DNA from: an uncultured Megamonas sp.
Lineage (GTDB): Bacteria > Bacillota_C > Negativicutes > Selenomonadales > Selenomonadaceae
NCBI GenBank assembly: GCA_900556715.1
Contig: USPM01000001.1
Location: 40,135 to 104,134 of the forward strand
DNA length: 64,000 nt
Direction of reading: 5' to 3'
Shown here: piece after piece, positions 17,883 to 26,153 of the stretch
Layout: each line of letters starts with the position of its first letter
Position numbering within the stretch: position 1 is the stretch's first letter
Notes under the pieces: model-generated
The model's input: the letters and a program-made list of their open reading frames with translations, nothing else
Databases searched by the model: none
What the model was told of the DNA's origin: nothing
Translations under genes and position numbers: made by a program

Positions 17883-18674
17883 TTATAATACGTTATATTG
17901 TTTTAAAGCATAGGCTATGCCATCATTATCTACATCTAAAGTGATAAAATCTGCTATTTGTTTTAAGCTATCATTAGCATTTCCCATAGCAATGCCATAT
18001 TTTACAGCTTCAAGCATTTCCACATCGTTTCCGCCATCACCAAAAGCCATGGCTTCATTGATATCTATGCCGTAGTAAGCTAAAACTTTTTTGATTCCTG
18101 TGCCTTTACCACCATTTTTAGGAATAATATCTGTAAAATAAGGACACCAACGAACAGCTTTGCAATTTGGCAAATATGGTAAGACTTCTTGTTCTTCATC
18201 TTCATTTAAGAAAATATTTAATTGATATGTTTTATGATTAGATACACGACTTACATCATCAAATGCTCTATCAGGTGCAGTATCTCCCAATTTTTCTTTT
18301 AATTTTGCCAAGCGGTCATTATAGAGATTAAAATAAAAATAATCCATTTCCATAAAGCCACAAGCGATATCTTTATCTTTGATGTAATTTGTAAATTGGA
18401 TTAAATCTTCACGATTTAAATATTCTTCGTGTAAGATTTTTCCTGTACTATCATAACAATATTGACCATTAAAAGTAATATAACCAGTGAATAAATCGCC
18501 AAATTCATCAATTAAAAATTTTAAGTCATATGGCGGACGACCAGTTGCGATAAATAATTTTATACCTTTAGCTTTTAAAGTATGTAAAGCTTGTATAGTA
18601 GATTCAGGAATTTTATGTGTTTTAAAACTAACTAAGGTACCATCAATATCAAAGAAAATAGCTTTTATCATCAT
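17883..18674 (-). CDS. Cof-type HAD-IIB family hydrolase
   Basis: A 263-aa phosphatase with the cap type typical of the Cof/YidA group that dephosphorylates sugar phosphates and flavin or PLP precursors. Motif I FFDIDGTL is near residues 7-14, motif II is IATGRPPYD, motif III the Lys in NGGKGTGIKKVL, and motif IV FGDGGNDVEML. All catalytic residues are intact. No functional partner lies next to it, so the substrate cannot be inferred. Confidence 0.92.
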   Translation of the reverse strand: MMIKAIFFDIDGTLVSFKTHKIPESTIQALHTLKAKGIKLFIATGRPPYDLKFLIDEFGDLFTGYITFNGQYCYDSTGKILHEEYLNREDLIQFTNYIKDKDIACGFMEMDYFYFNLYNDRLAKLKEKLGDTAPDRAFDDVSRVSNHKTYQLNIFLNEDEEQEVLPYLPNCKAVRWCPYFTDIIPKNGGKGTGIKKVLAYYGIDINEAMAFGDGGNDVEMLEAVKYGIAMGNANDSLKQIADFITLDVDNDGIAYALKQYNVL

Positions 18675-18804
18675 ATCACCGTACTTTCATTAGAATCATA
18701 AAATATAAATCAATTATAACAAATTTTAAGCTAGTACGTATATTGTTTTTATGCTATATTATAAACAATAATTATTGACTAGATAAATATAGAAAGAGAT
18801 GTGA

Positions 18805-19674
18805 ATGATTTTCATGAATGCAACTTTAAAAAATATTACAGCTATGCTTATTTTTGGTAGTATTGGTTTATTTGTACGCAATATTGAACTTGCAAGTTCG
18901 CAAATAGCCCTAGTGCGTGGTTTTGTAGGTGCTTTTATTTTATTTATCGCTATGGTATGTTTGCACAAAAAAATAAATCGAAATGCTTTAATAAAAAATT
19001 TACGTTATTTATTAATAGCTGGTGTAGCTATAGGTTTTAACTGGATTTTTTTATTTCAAGCATATAATTATACAACAATAGCTACAGCGACACTTACATA
19101 TTATTTAGCACCTACTTTTGTAGTATTATTATCACCATTTGTATTGAAGGAATCTTTATCTACTTTTAAAATCATTTGTGTAATTTTATCTTTATTAGGT
19201 ATGGCATTAGTCGCTGGTATATTCAATGATAATCAATCTGGTGTAAATGATTTTATCGGTGTATTGTATGGCATATCTGCTGCTTTATTTTATGCGATTG
19301 TAGTATTAGCAAATAAATTTTTCAAAGATATTTCTGCCATTGATAGCAGTATTGCTCAATTATTATTGGCTTCAATAATTTTATTACCTTATGTAATTTA
19401 TCAAGATAATTCATGGAGTATGAGTGGTTTTTCCTTGTTATCTTTACTTATTTTAGGTGTTATACATACAGGTATAGCATATTTATTATATTTTTCATCA
19501 TTGCAGACATTACCAGCACAAAAAGTTGCTATATTTAGCTATTTAGATCCTGTGACTGCGATTATTTTATCCACTGTACTTTTAGCTGAACCAATGAGTA
19601 TATCCCAATGGATTGGTGCTATTTTGATTTTAGGTTCATTATTTGCCAGCGAATTAATAAAGAAAAATAATTAA
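18805..19674 (+). CDS. EamA/DMT family transporter
   Basis: An inner-membrane protein of 289 aa with ten hydrophobic segments in two EamA repeats (about residues 8-140 and 152-285). Seen: GSIGLFVRNIELASSQIALVRGFVGAF, TYYLAPTFVVLLSPFVLKE and the second-repeat SYLDPVTAIILSTVLLAEPMS. Family members move metabolites or amino acids; substrate unknown. It lies just before the TPP riboswitch, but its own stop precedes that promoter. Confidence 0.9.
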   Translation: MIFMNATLKNITAMLIFGSIGLFVRNIELASSQIALVRGFVGAFILFIAMVCLHKKINRNALIKNLRYLLIAGVAIGFNWIFLFQAYNYTTIATATLTYYLAPTFVVLLSPFVLKESLSTFKIICVILSLLGMALVAGIFNDNQSGVNDFIGVLYGISAALFYAIVVLANKFFKDISAIDSSIAQLLLASIILLPYVIYQDNSWSMSGFSLLSLLILGVIHTGIAYLLYFSSLQTLPAQKVAIFSYLDPVTAIILSTVLLAEPMSISQWIGAILILGSLFASELIKKNN

Positions 19675-19680
19675 CGATTA

Positions 19681-19709
19681 TTGACAAATAATAATTTATA
19701 AATTATATT
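19681..19709 (+). promoter_or_regulatory. Promoter for the thi leader
   Basis: TTGACA (19681-19686), 17-base spacer, TATATT (19704-19709). The start site would be near 19717, a few bases before the riboswitch. Confidence 0.75.
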
Positions 19710-19723
19710 GTATATATAAATTA

Positions 19724-19816
19724 ATAACAGGGAGCTAGTAAACTGGCTGAGAGGAAGTTGTGAACTTCGACCTATGACCTGATTTGGATAATGCCAACGT
19801 AGGATAATATTTGTAG
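19724..19816 (+). promoter_or_regulatory. TPP (THI-box) riboswitch
   Basis: The class core is present: ACAGGGAGCTAGTA, CTGGCTGAGAGGAAG, GACCTATGACCTGATTTGGATAATGCCAACGTAGGA (read in pieces). The downstream genes make thiamine thiazole, the expected target. Confidence 0.95.
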
Positions 19817-19831
19817 TTTAATGATAATTAT

Positions 19832-19861
19832 AAGAGATGGCATTATGTTATCTCTTTTTTA
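19832..19861 (+). terminator. TPP riboswitch terminator
   Basis: AGAGATGGC-ATTAT-GTTATCTCT followed by a T run, directly after the TPP aptamer. Confidence 0.85.
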
Positions 19862-19904
19862 TTTAAATATCTATATATTAATATTAGTTTAAATTAATTT
19901 TTAA

Positions 19905-19991
19905 AATTGCATAGAGTTGACCATGTGATTGAACAGGAGTTCATGAAGGGGTGCACCACCGCGGGTGTATCTTTTTGTGGACTCCTTTTTT
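19905..19991 (+). promoter_or_regulatory. Second leader element before thiS, with long terminator-like hairpin
   Basis: Between the TPP terminator and thiS lies another structured stretch. Bases 19935-19986 can fold into a hairpin of about 23 pairs (AGGAGTTCATGAAGGG, GTGCACC against GGTGTAT, CTTTTT, GTGGACTCCT; several G-U pairs) with loop ACCGCG, followed by six T. An alternative stem, CAT...GAAC-AGGA-GTTCATG (19922-19946), would break it. The ACCGCGGG core recalls a T-box, but no T-box stem I is recognisable. Ligand unknown. Confidence 0.6.
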
Positions 19992-20032
19992 AATAAAATT
20001 TTTCAAAAGATAAAAAATGAGGAGGTTTTATT

Positions 20033-20230
20033 TTGATAATAGTTAATGGACAAAATCAAGAAATATCTTTGCCTATGGATTTAGTTACTTATTTGCAAAA
20101 AAATAATTATCCTTTAGATAAGATAGCTATAGAGTTAAATGGTCAAATAGTTCCTAAAGCAAAATATACGCAAACTATTTTAAATCCTAATGATAAATTA
20201 GAAATCGTAACTTTTGTTGGTGGTGGCTGA
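20033..20230 (+). CDS. thiS: Sulfur carrier protein ThiS
   Basis: A 65-aa ubiquitin-like sulfur carrier for the thiamine thiazole ring. It starts with TTG behind GGAGG and has the family pattern VNGQ...LPMDLVTYL...IAIELNGQIVPK, ending in Gly-Gly-Gly, whose terminal Gly is adenylated by ThiF and thiocarboxylated. The C terminus has one more Gly than the standard Gly-Gly. First gene of thiSFGH. Confidence 0.95.
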   Translation: MIIVNGQNQEISLPMDLVTYLQKNNYPLDKIAIELNGQIVPKAKYTQTILNPNDKLEIVTFVGGG

Positions 20231-20232
20231 TA

Positions 20233-20871
20233 ATGGCAGATATTTTGGCAAAAGAATTAATTTATCAAACTTTAAATGACCGCCATGGCATAGTCAATCA
20301 AGAAAAATTGAACAACGCTAAAGTGGCTATAGCTGGGCTTGGTGGTTTAGGCTCTAATATTGCTGTGGCACTGGCTAGAATAGGTGTAGGTCATTTACAT
20401 TTAATTGATTTTGACAAAGTAGATATCAGTAATCTCAATAGACAACATTATTTCATCTCACATTTAAATAAATATAAAACGCAAGCTTTAGCTGAGCAAT
20501 TACAAATGATAAATCCTTATTTAAATATCGTTACTGATTGTATAAAAGTAACAGAAGATAATATATTCTCATTATTTAAAGATGAAGATATCATCTGTGA
20601 AGCTTTTGACGTTCCTGAAAATAAGGCGATGTTAGTAAATAAGGTATTAGAACTTTTCCCCGAAAAATATATCATCTCAGGAAGTGGTATGGCGGGTTTT
20701 GGTCATAGCAATGAAATTCATACTCGCAAGGTGATGGGCAAATTTTATATCTGTGGTGATGAAAAAACTGCATTATCCAATGAAAATAGTTTAATGGCTC
20801 CTAGAGTGGCCATTTGTGCTGGTCATCAAGCAAATTTAATCACTCAATTAATTTTAGAAAATAATTTATAA
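20233..20871 (+). CDS. thiF: ThiS adenylyltransferase ThiF (short type)
   Basis: Activates the ThiS C terminus with ATP. Short form of 212 aa. The nucleotide loop GLGGLGSNIAVALARIGVG lies near residues 36-54, followed by LIDFDKVDISNLNRQ, the E1-like ATP-contact segment. The zinc CxxC pairs of long ThiF proteins are not present, as in the clostridial short type. It begins three bases after thiS. Confidence 0.93.
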   Translation: MADILAKELIYQTLNDRHGIVNQEKLNNAKVAIAGLGGLGSNIAVALARIGVGHLHLIDFDKVDISNLNRQHYFISHLNKYKTQALAEQLQMINPYLNIVTDCIKVTEDNIFSLFKDEDIICEAFDVPENKAMLVNKVLELFPEKYIISGSGMAGFGHSNEIHTRKVMGKFYICGDEKTALSNENSLMAPRVAICAGHQANLITQLILENNL

Positions 20872-20886
20872 AGAAGGTATCATATT

Positions 20887-21645
20887 ATGTGGCAATTAGG
20901 AAAACATCAATTCAATTCAAGATTTATTTTAGGTTCTGGTAAATATTCTTTAGAATTAATTCAAGCAGCAATCAATGAAGCAAAAGCTGAAATCGTAACT
21001 TTAGCACTTCGCCGTGTAAATAATGGCGGTATGGCTAATATTTTAGATTACATTCCTAAAGATATAGCACTACTCCCTAATACTTCTGGAGCTAGAAATG
21101 CTGATGAAGCCATTCGCATAGCTCGTTTATCTAAAGAACTTTGTGGCAGTGATTTAGTAAAAATTGAAATTATGCGTGATAGTAAATATCTTTTACCTGA
21201 TAATTATGAAACTATCAAAGCTACTGAAGTTTTAGCTAAAGAAGGCTTCACTGTTATGCCTTATATGTATCCAGATTTAAATGTAGCCAGAGATTTAGTA
21301 AATGCTGGTGCTAGTTGTGTAATGCCTCTTGGTGCTCCCATCGGTTCTAATAAAGGTTTATGTACAAAAGAATTCATTCAAATTCTCATAGATGAAATCG
21401 ATTTACCAATTATTGTAGATGCTGGTATCGGTAGACCTTCTCAAGCTTGTGAAGCTATGGAAATGGGTGCTACTGCTATTATGGCTAATACTGCTATAGC
21501 AACAGCAGGTGATGTCGTTCGCATGGCAAAAGCTTTTAATTATGCTATTGAAGCAGGACGCCTCGCTTATGAAGCAAAATTAGGTCGTGTAAAAGCACAA
21601 GGAGCAAGTGCATCTTCTCCATTGACAGGATTTTTACAAGATTGA
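20887..21645 (+). CDS. thiG: Thiazole synthase ThiG
   Basis: Condenses 1-deoxy-D-xylulose 5-phosphate, dehydroglycine and ThiS thiocarboxylate into the thiazole phosphate. The 252-aa TIM barrel shows [49 protein letters not shown] and [18 protein letters not shown]. The Lys in VKIEI is the likely Schiff-base residue. Dxs, which makes its substrate, is encoded at 46.1-48.0 kb. Confidence 0.96.
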   Translation: MWQLGKHQFNSRFILGSGKYSLELIQAAINEAKAEIVTLALRRVNNGGMANILDYIPKDIALLPNTSGARNADEAIRIARLSKELCGSDLVKIEIMRDSKYLLPDNYETIKATEVLAKEGFTVMPYMYPDLNVARDLVNAGASCVMPLGAPIGSNKGLCTKEFIQILIDEIDLPIIVDAGIGRPSQACEAMEMGATAIMANTAIATAGDVVRMAKAFNYAIEAGRLAYEAKLGRVKAQGASASSPLTGFLQD

Positions 21646-21683
21646 TTATTAATTTAATCAGTAATAATTGTGAGGTAAGATGA

Positions 21684-22901
21684 ATGAATAAAGATAATCA
21701 TATTAATGAAAGTATTATTAATGATGAAGTAAGAGCTGAATTAAAAAAAGAACGTATTGACCATATGGCATATTTACCAGATATGGAAGTTATACCTAGC
21801 GATATTTTAGATAAGGTTATAGCTGATATGGATAGTTATGATTATGATAAATATACTGCTCAAGATGTACAAACTGCACTTAGTCATGACCATATTACAC
21901 CAGAAGATTTTAGAGCCTTATTATCTCCAGCAGCACTTCCTTTTCTTGAACAGATAGCACAAAAAGCTCAAAAAACTACTAAGAGATTTTTTGGTAACTC
22001 TATCTATATGTTCACACCAATATATATTGCCAATTACTGCGAGAATTATTGTATCTATTGTGGTTTTAATTGCCATAACAAAATCAAACGTGCTAAATTG
22101 AATTATGATGAAATTGATAAAGAAATGCAGGAAATTGCTAAATCTGGATTGCAGGAAATCTTGATTTTAACAGGTGAAAGTCGCAAACAATCCAGTATAG
22201 AATATATAGGTGAGGCTTGTAAAATAGCTAAAAAATATTTCCGTGTTATTGGACTTGAAATCTATCCATTGAATACAGATGAATATGCTTACCTACAAAA
22301 ATGCGGTGCGGATTATGTAACTGTATTCCAAGAAACATATAATAGCGATAAATATGAAACTCTCCATTTGGCTGGACATAAACGTATTTTCCCTTATCGT
22401 TTCTATGCTCAAGAAAGAGCAATTCGTGGCGGTATGAGAGGCGTTGGCTTTGCTGCACTTTTAGGTTTAGATGATTTTAGAAAAGACGCATTAGCTACAG
22501 GTATGCATGCATATTATTTACAACAAAAATATCCACATGCAGAAATAGCATTTTCTTGCCCTCGTCTTCGTCCAATCATTAATAATGATAAAATCAATCC
22601 TAAAGATGTACATGAAGCCCAGCTTTTACAAGTTGTATGTGCTTATCGTTTATTTATGCCATCTGCTAGTATTACTATATCTACTAGAGAATGTGCTAGA
22701 GTTCGTGATAATCTCGTAAATATCGCTACTACAAAAATTTCTGCTGGTGTAAGTACCGCCATCGGTGAACATAGTCAAGAAAGCGAAGATAAAGGCGATG
22801 CTCAATTTGAAATTGCCGACACTCGTTCTGTAGACGAAGTATATCATGATTTAATTCATAACGGCTTACAGCCTGTTATGGCAGATTATTTATACGTATA
22901 A
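21684..22901 (+). CDS. thiH: 2-iminoacetate synthase ThiH (radical SAM)
   Basis: Oxygen-sensitive tyrosine lyase that makes dehydroglycine for ThiG, in keeping with an anaerobe. It has 405 aa. The radical SAM cluster motif CENYCIYC is near residues 119-126, with ILILTGESRKQSS and the C-terminal BATS-type domain (CPRLRP, TISTRECARVRDNL, AGVSTAIGEHS). The final 25 bases of the gene are duplicated 1.3 kb downstream. No thiC, thiD or thiE is present in the window. Confidence 0.95.
   Translation: MNKDNHINESIINDEVRAELKKERIDHMAYLPDMEVIPSDILDKVIADMDSYDYDKYTAQDVQTALSHDHITPEDFRALLSPAALPFLEQIAQKAQKTTKRFFGNSIYMFTPIYIANYCENYCIYCGFNCHNKIKRAKLNYDEIDKEMQEIAKSGLQEILILTGESRKQSSIEYIGEACKIAKKYFRVIGLEIYPLNTDEYAYLQKCGADYVTVFQETYNSDKYETLHLAGHKRIFPYRFYAQERAIRGGMRGVGFAALLGLDDFRKDALATGMHAYYLQQKYPHAEIAFSCPRLRPIINNDKINPKDVHEAQLLQVVCAYRLFMPSASITISTRECARVRDNLVNIATTKISAGVSTAIGEHSQESEDKGDAQFEIADTRSVDEVYHDLIHNGLQPVMADYLYV
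22876..22900 (+). repeat. Direct repeat, left copy (thiH 3' end)
   Basis: The last 25 bases of thiH match 24216-24240 at 23 of 25 positions. The copies bracket the toxin-antitoxin pair and the coiled-coil gene. Confidence 0.75.
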
Positions 22902-22936
22902 TTTACTTCTTATATATTATTCTTTTTATTGATATA

Positions 22937-22956
22937 TTGTACTAAATATTGTACAA
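22937..22956 (+). promoter_or_regulatory. yefM-yoeB operator
   Basis: TTGTAC-N8-GTACAA dyad containing one TGTACA (22950-22955) and one TGTACT (22938-22943). TGTACA is the known core of YefM binding sites in Escherichia coli. It lies just before the antitoxin gene. Confidence 0.65.
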
Positions 22957-22980
22957 TAATCATAGAAAGAGGTGTTAAAT

Positions 22981-23238
22981 ATGTTAGCTGTAAACTATTC
23001 TACAATTAGAAATAAACTTAAAAATTATTGTGATGAAGCAACAGATAATAATCAAACTATTATTGTTACTCGTAAAGCTGAAAAAAATGTGGTAATTCTA
23101 AGTCTTGAAAAATATAATCGCCTCATGAAAATAGTTCAAAATGCTGAATATTTATCTATGTTAGATAGAGGAATAAAACAACTAGAAGCTGGAAAAGGTC
23201 AAAAACACGACTTAATAGAGGCTGATATTGATGAATAA
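22981..23238 (+). CDS. yefM: Type II antitoxin YefM (Phd/YefM family)
   Basis: An antitoxin of 85 aa. Its N-terminal half is the Phd/YefM DNA-binding dimer (YSTIRNKLKNYCDEA, TIIVTRKAEKNVVILSLEKYNRL). The C-terminal tail would wrap the toxin. The ATG at 22981 is preferred because AGAGG lies eight bases upstream. It overlaps yoeB by 8 bases and probably represses its own promoter through the TGTACA dyad. Confidence 0.92.
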   Translation: MLAVNYSTIRNKLKNYCDEATDNNQTIIVTRKAEKNVVILSLEKYNRLMKIVQNAEYLSMLDRGIKQLEAGKGQKHDLIEADIDE

Positions 23239-23491
23239 ACTTTGGTCTGATAGGGCTTGGGATGATTATTTGTATTGGCAATTTCAAGATAAAAAAATTT
23301 TAAAGAAAATAAATGAGCTCGTAAAAGATATAGAACGAAATGGATTATCTGAAGGAATAGGAAAGCCAGAGCCTTTAAAATATAAAAATGTTTGGAGTAG
23401 ACGTATCGATAAGGAAAATCGTTTGGTCTATAATATTGTTAATGGGGAACTCTGGATTATAGCTTGTAGAGGTCATTATATTTCTTTATAA
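23231..23491 (+). CDS. yoeB: Type II toxin YoeB (mRNA interferase)
   Basis: An 86-aa RelE-fold ribosome-dependent endoribonuclease. The family residues are intact: Glu in the EGIGKPEPLK stretch, Arg in WSRRIDKENRLVY and the terminal His-Tyr in ACRGHY. The N terminus MNKLWSDRAWDDYLYW is typical. A strong terminator follows at 23510. The pair lies inside the segment bracketed by thiH-end repeats. Confidence 0.94.
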   Translation: MNKLWSDRAWDDYLYWQFQDKKILKKINELVKDIERNGLSEGIGKPEPLKYKNVWSRRIDKENRLVYNIVNGELWIIACRGHYISL

Positions 23492-23509
23492 ATTATGCTG
23501 TAATATGTT

Positions 23510-23539
23510 AAAAAGTCTAACCTTTTGGTTAGACTTTTT
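23510..23539 (+). terminator. Terminator after yefM-yoeB
   Basis: AAAAAGTCTAACC-TTTT-GGTTAGACTTTTT; symmetrical, so it also serves the convergent coiled-coil gene. Confidence 0.92.
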
Positions 23540-23562
23540 CTTTTTAAAATATAATATATAGA

Positions 23563-24096
23563 TTATTTGTTAATAAAAGCCAACAAATCTTTTGTAGTCC
23601 AAAGATTTATATTAAATCCATTTTTATTTAGAGCTCTTGCTATTTCTAATTCATTTTCAAGTGATATTAACTTTGCATGTTCTTTATCATAAGTACGTCT
23701 AAGATAAATAACCTCATCATGAGTTTGTATATATTTTTTATTTAGTTCTTCATATTTATTTTTCCATGTATTAGAATTATCCTCATTTAAAGATTTAATA
23801 GAATAGTCTATATTATTTTTCGTAGAATATTTTAGTGAAGTAATTACTTCATTTAATTTAATTATTTTTTGTTTATAATCTTTTATAGTTTGTTCTTTCT
23901 TAATTATTATTTGCTTATTTTTTTCTATTAAATGTATATTATTTTCATTAATAATATTAAATGTATCTTTTTCTTTTTTATATAAAACATTTAAGTCATT
24001 TATTTTATTTTTTAAATTGGATATTTTATTATCTTTACGAGCATAATCTATAAAAAATATTAATATTATTAAAATAAGAAAAAAGAGCTCATACAT
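23563..24096 (-). CDS. Membrane-anchored coiled-coil protein of unknown function
   Basis: A 177-aa protein that I do not recognise. Residues 3-17 form one N-terminal membrane segment (LFFLILIILIFFI). Residues about 24-155 are Lys/Glu/Asn-rich with heptad character, predicting a long coiled coil. The last 25 residues (ALNKNGFNINLWTTKDLLAFINK-like) form a distinct conserved-looking tail. It is very AT-rich. It lies inside the segment bounded by the thiH-end repeats and converges on yoeB, so it probably arrived with the toxin-antitoxin pair. Confidence 0.7.
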   Translation of the reverse strand: MYELFFLILIILIFFIDYARKDNKISNLKNKINDLNVLYKKEKDTFNIINENNIHLIEKNKQIIIKKEQTIKDYKQKIIKLNEVITSLKYSTKNNIDYSIKSLNEDNSNTWKNKYEELNKKYIQTHDEVIYLRRTYDKEHAKLISLENELEIARALNKNGFNINLWTTKDLLAFINK

Positions 24097-24215
24097 AAAA
24101 TCACTTCTTTATAAATATTGTGTATTTCTAATATTAAATTAATTATATCTTAATTAATACTAAAAATAAATGATAAAATATACGGTACTAATTGTTTATA
24201 TTAATTTATCATTTA

Positions 24216-24240
24216 TTATGGTAGATTATTTATATGTATA
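24216..24240 (+). repeat. Direct repeat, right copy (duplicate of thiH 3' end)
   Basis: TTATGGTAGATTATTTATAT-type copy of the thiH terminus; see 22876-22900. It would still encode the thiH ending followed by a TAG stop. Confidence 0.75.
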
Positions 24241-24342
24241 GAATATTTTAAATTAGGCACTAGACAAAACTATATTTCTAAAGTACACTTTAATCAAAGT
24301 AAATATTTCTCTTTGAAAGGATTAGGAGGACTTAATTATCTT

Positions 24343-24990
24343 ATGCTAGTATTAAAAAAACTACCTTTTCTAGTACTTTTAATATGTTGTTTATGTTTAG
24401 TGCCAACTCCTACAAAAGCAGCTCCTACTGATACTAGTAATTTAGCCATCAGTACAGTTACGGGTTTTTTAAATCCAGAAAATGCTACTATAAGGGACGA
24501 TTTACTAGAGCTATTGAAAGACTCTGAACATAGACAAGAATTAGCTGATTATATTGAATCAACTAGACCTGTTATTGAAAAATATAAAGGTTATTTTGAT
24601 ACAGCGTCTAATGTAGCAATATGGTCAGAAGAAAATATTCCCATTATCGGCCATTTAATAGGTAATGTAGCTATCAGTGTTACTAATTATTTTTATCAAC
24701 AAGAACTACAAGAACTTGCCACTACTGAAGTTGCACAGAAATTTGCTGAGCTTCGTCAATCAGGTATTAATATCGAGATAGATATTTTTCAAAGGGCCTT
24801 ATCTAATTATGTTTTAAATGGTGGCGTAGATTTATCCTTAATCATGAATTTACAACAAGTTCTCAATGAAAGATTAGAAGTGCATAACTTTTTAAAAGCT
24901 ATAATTGAAAATTCTAACCTAGAATATAATATTGTTGATGATGGTAATATTATTCCTAAATTAGATACTAGAATTAATTTCAATAAATAA
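24343..24990 (+). CDS. Secreted or periplasmic protein of unknown function
   Basis: A 215-aa protein that I do not recognise. It has a clear Sec signal peptide (LPFLVLLICCLCLVP, cut after TKA near residue 27). The mature part is mostly helical, with LNPENATIRDDLLELLKDSEHRQELADYIEST, a middle hydrophobic stretch around IIGHLIGNVAISVTNYF, and no cysteines. AGGAGG lies 12 bases before the chosen ATG, slightly long; the frame also opens upstream at a TTG. It ends in a bidirectional terminator. Confidence 0.7.
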   Translation: MLVLKKLPFLVLLICCLCLVPTPTKAAPTDTSNLAISTVTGFLNPENATIRDDLLELLKDSEHRQELADYIESTRPVIEKYKGYFDTASNVAIWSEENIPIIGHLIGNVAISVTNYFYQQELQELATTEVAQKFAELRQSGINIEIDIFQRALSNYVLNGGVDLSLIMNLQQVLNERLEVHNFLKAIIENSNLEYNIVDDGNIIPKLDTRINFNK

Positions 24991-25033
24991 AAAAATCCTA
25001 TCTTTAAGTGATTTCTTAGAGATAGGATTTTTT
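24990..25033. terminator. Bidirectional terminator
   Basis: AAAATCCTATCT...AGATAGGATTTTTT hairpin with a long imperfect stem between convergent genes. Confidence 0.88.
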
Positions 25034-25034
25034 G

Positions 25035-25271
25035 TTAAATCAATTTTTCAAAACGATATTTTTGGGAAACATCAGGATATTTTTGGCGGTCAACTTCACT
25101 CATAAACATATCTAAAGGTCTAATATAATCTTTAAAATCACCATATAAAGCTTTATAAACTACGAATTGTTCATGAGTTTCTGTATGTGTAGCCACGGTA
25201 ATAATCAAATATTTTTTATCTTCACCTTTGAAGTGAACCCATATTTCCCCTGATTTAGGTAGAGCTCTCAT
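25035..25271 (-). CDS. DUF1653 domain protein
   Basis: A 78-aa single-domain protein. The pattern [41 protein letters not shown] and [12 protein letters not shown] matches DUF1653 over its full length. Function is unknown; some relatives are linked to nucleotide or RNA metabolism, but nothing here decides that. Probably co-directional with the amidase upstream, 33 bases away. Confidence 0.9.
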   Translation of the reverse strand: MRALPKSGEIWVHFKGEDKKYLIITVATHTETHEQFVVYKALYGDFKDYIRPLDMFMSEVDRQKYPDVSQKYRFEKLI

Positions 25272-25304
25272 TATATTATGTTTCTCCTTTATTTTTTTTA
25301 ATTA

Positions 25305-25925
25305 TCAAATGAAATTACTAGCCATATGGCGGAGATGATATAAATCTGCATATAGATTTTCACCAGGACAAGCGGTAGCATTAAAATCGCGATGTCCAAA
25401 TATTGTATTTTCATTTGGACTTAAGCTATACATTTGACATAACAAACCAATCAATTTACTTGCAGAGGCAATTTGCATATCTGTAGGCATTTCATCGTTA
25501 AAATTGCCGGATAAACAAATGCCTATACTAGTATTATTGTGTTGATAAGTATGTGCACCGATATCTTCTAGCGGTCTACCGGTTTCAATTAAACCACTTT
25601 TGCGTATAAACATATGATAACCTATACCAGACCAACCATTTTGCAGGTGAATGCGATGGATATCTGCAGCTGTGATATCGTCATTTCCGCCAATAGCAGA
25701 ATGATGAACTATGATTTGTGAAGTTCTAGGTCTAGTAGATAAAGAAGTAAAATTGAAATAATTTTCAACAATTGGTAAATCAGAAGCATATAATGTATAA
25801 TCAGCTGCTTTAGCTATATTATTATTAATATTTGCTATAGAATTTAAAAAAGTGGAAATATTTGCTCCTGCAAGTAATGCTCCACCTAATTTTAATCCTT
25901 TAATTATAAAATCACGTCTATTCAT
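25305..25925 (-). CDS. N-acetylmuramoyl-L-alanine amidase with Tat-type signal
   Basis: Peptidoglycan amidase of 206 aa in the Amidase_2/PGRP fold. The N terminus has a twin-arginine motif (NRRDFIIKG) and a hydrophobic stretch ending near residue 40, so export in folded form is likely. Zinc ligands are in IIVHHSA, the His of DIGAHTYQHN and the Cys of TACPGENLY; GYHMFIRKSG and FGHRDFNATACPG are family motifs. It resembles phage endolysins in domain, but the Tat signal suggests a cell-wall enzyme of the host. Confidence 0.88.
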   Translation of the reverse strand: MNRRDFIIKGLKLGGALLAGANISTFLNSIANINNNIAKAADYTLYASDLPIVENYFNFTSLSTRPRTSQIIVHHSAIGGNDDITAADIHRIHLQNGWSGIGYHMFIRKSGLIETGRPLEDIGAHTYQHNNTSIGICLSGNFNDEMPTDMQIASASKLIGLLCQMYSLSPNENTIFGHRDFNATACPGENLYADLYHLRHMASNFI

Positions 25926-26107
25926 ATAATTTGTCCTTCCCTAATTAGTGTATCTATAGTATAGCATCTTGAGTTAACTATAAGTCTAGTATAAAATTTC
26001 TCCAATATAATATATTAATTGTATTGAAATGTATTTTCAAGTGTTTTAGAGAATATTTCTCAATTAATTATAAAAAATAAAACTAAAAAGTACAATATTT
26101 ACTACAC

Positions 26108-26137
26108 TTTGAAATTTGCAGTTGCTTATGATACAAT
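26108..26137 (+). promoter_or_regulatory. Promoter for the PLD-ATPase gene
   Basis: TTTGAA (26108-26113), 18-base spacer, TACAAT (26132-26137). The remainder of 25926-26107 shows only AT-rich DNA. Confidence 0.5.
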
Positions 26138-26153
26138 AAAAATTAGTTTTTAT

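Noticed and set aside
19905..19991. T-box riboswitch call for the second thi leader element
   Set aside because: Only the ACCGCGGG core resembles a T-box; the bulge sequence has extra bases and no stem I, specifier loop or AG-bulge could be found in the preceding 60 bases.
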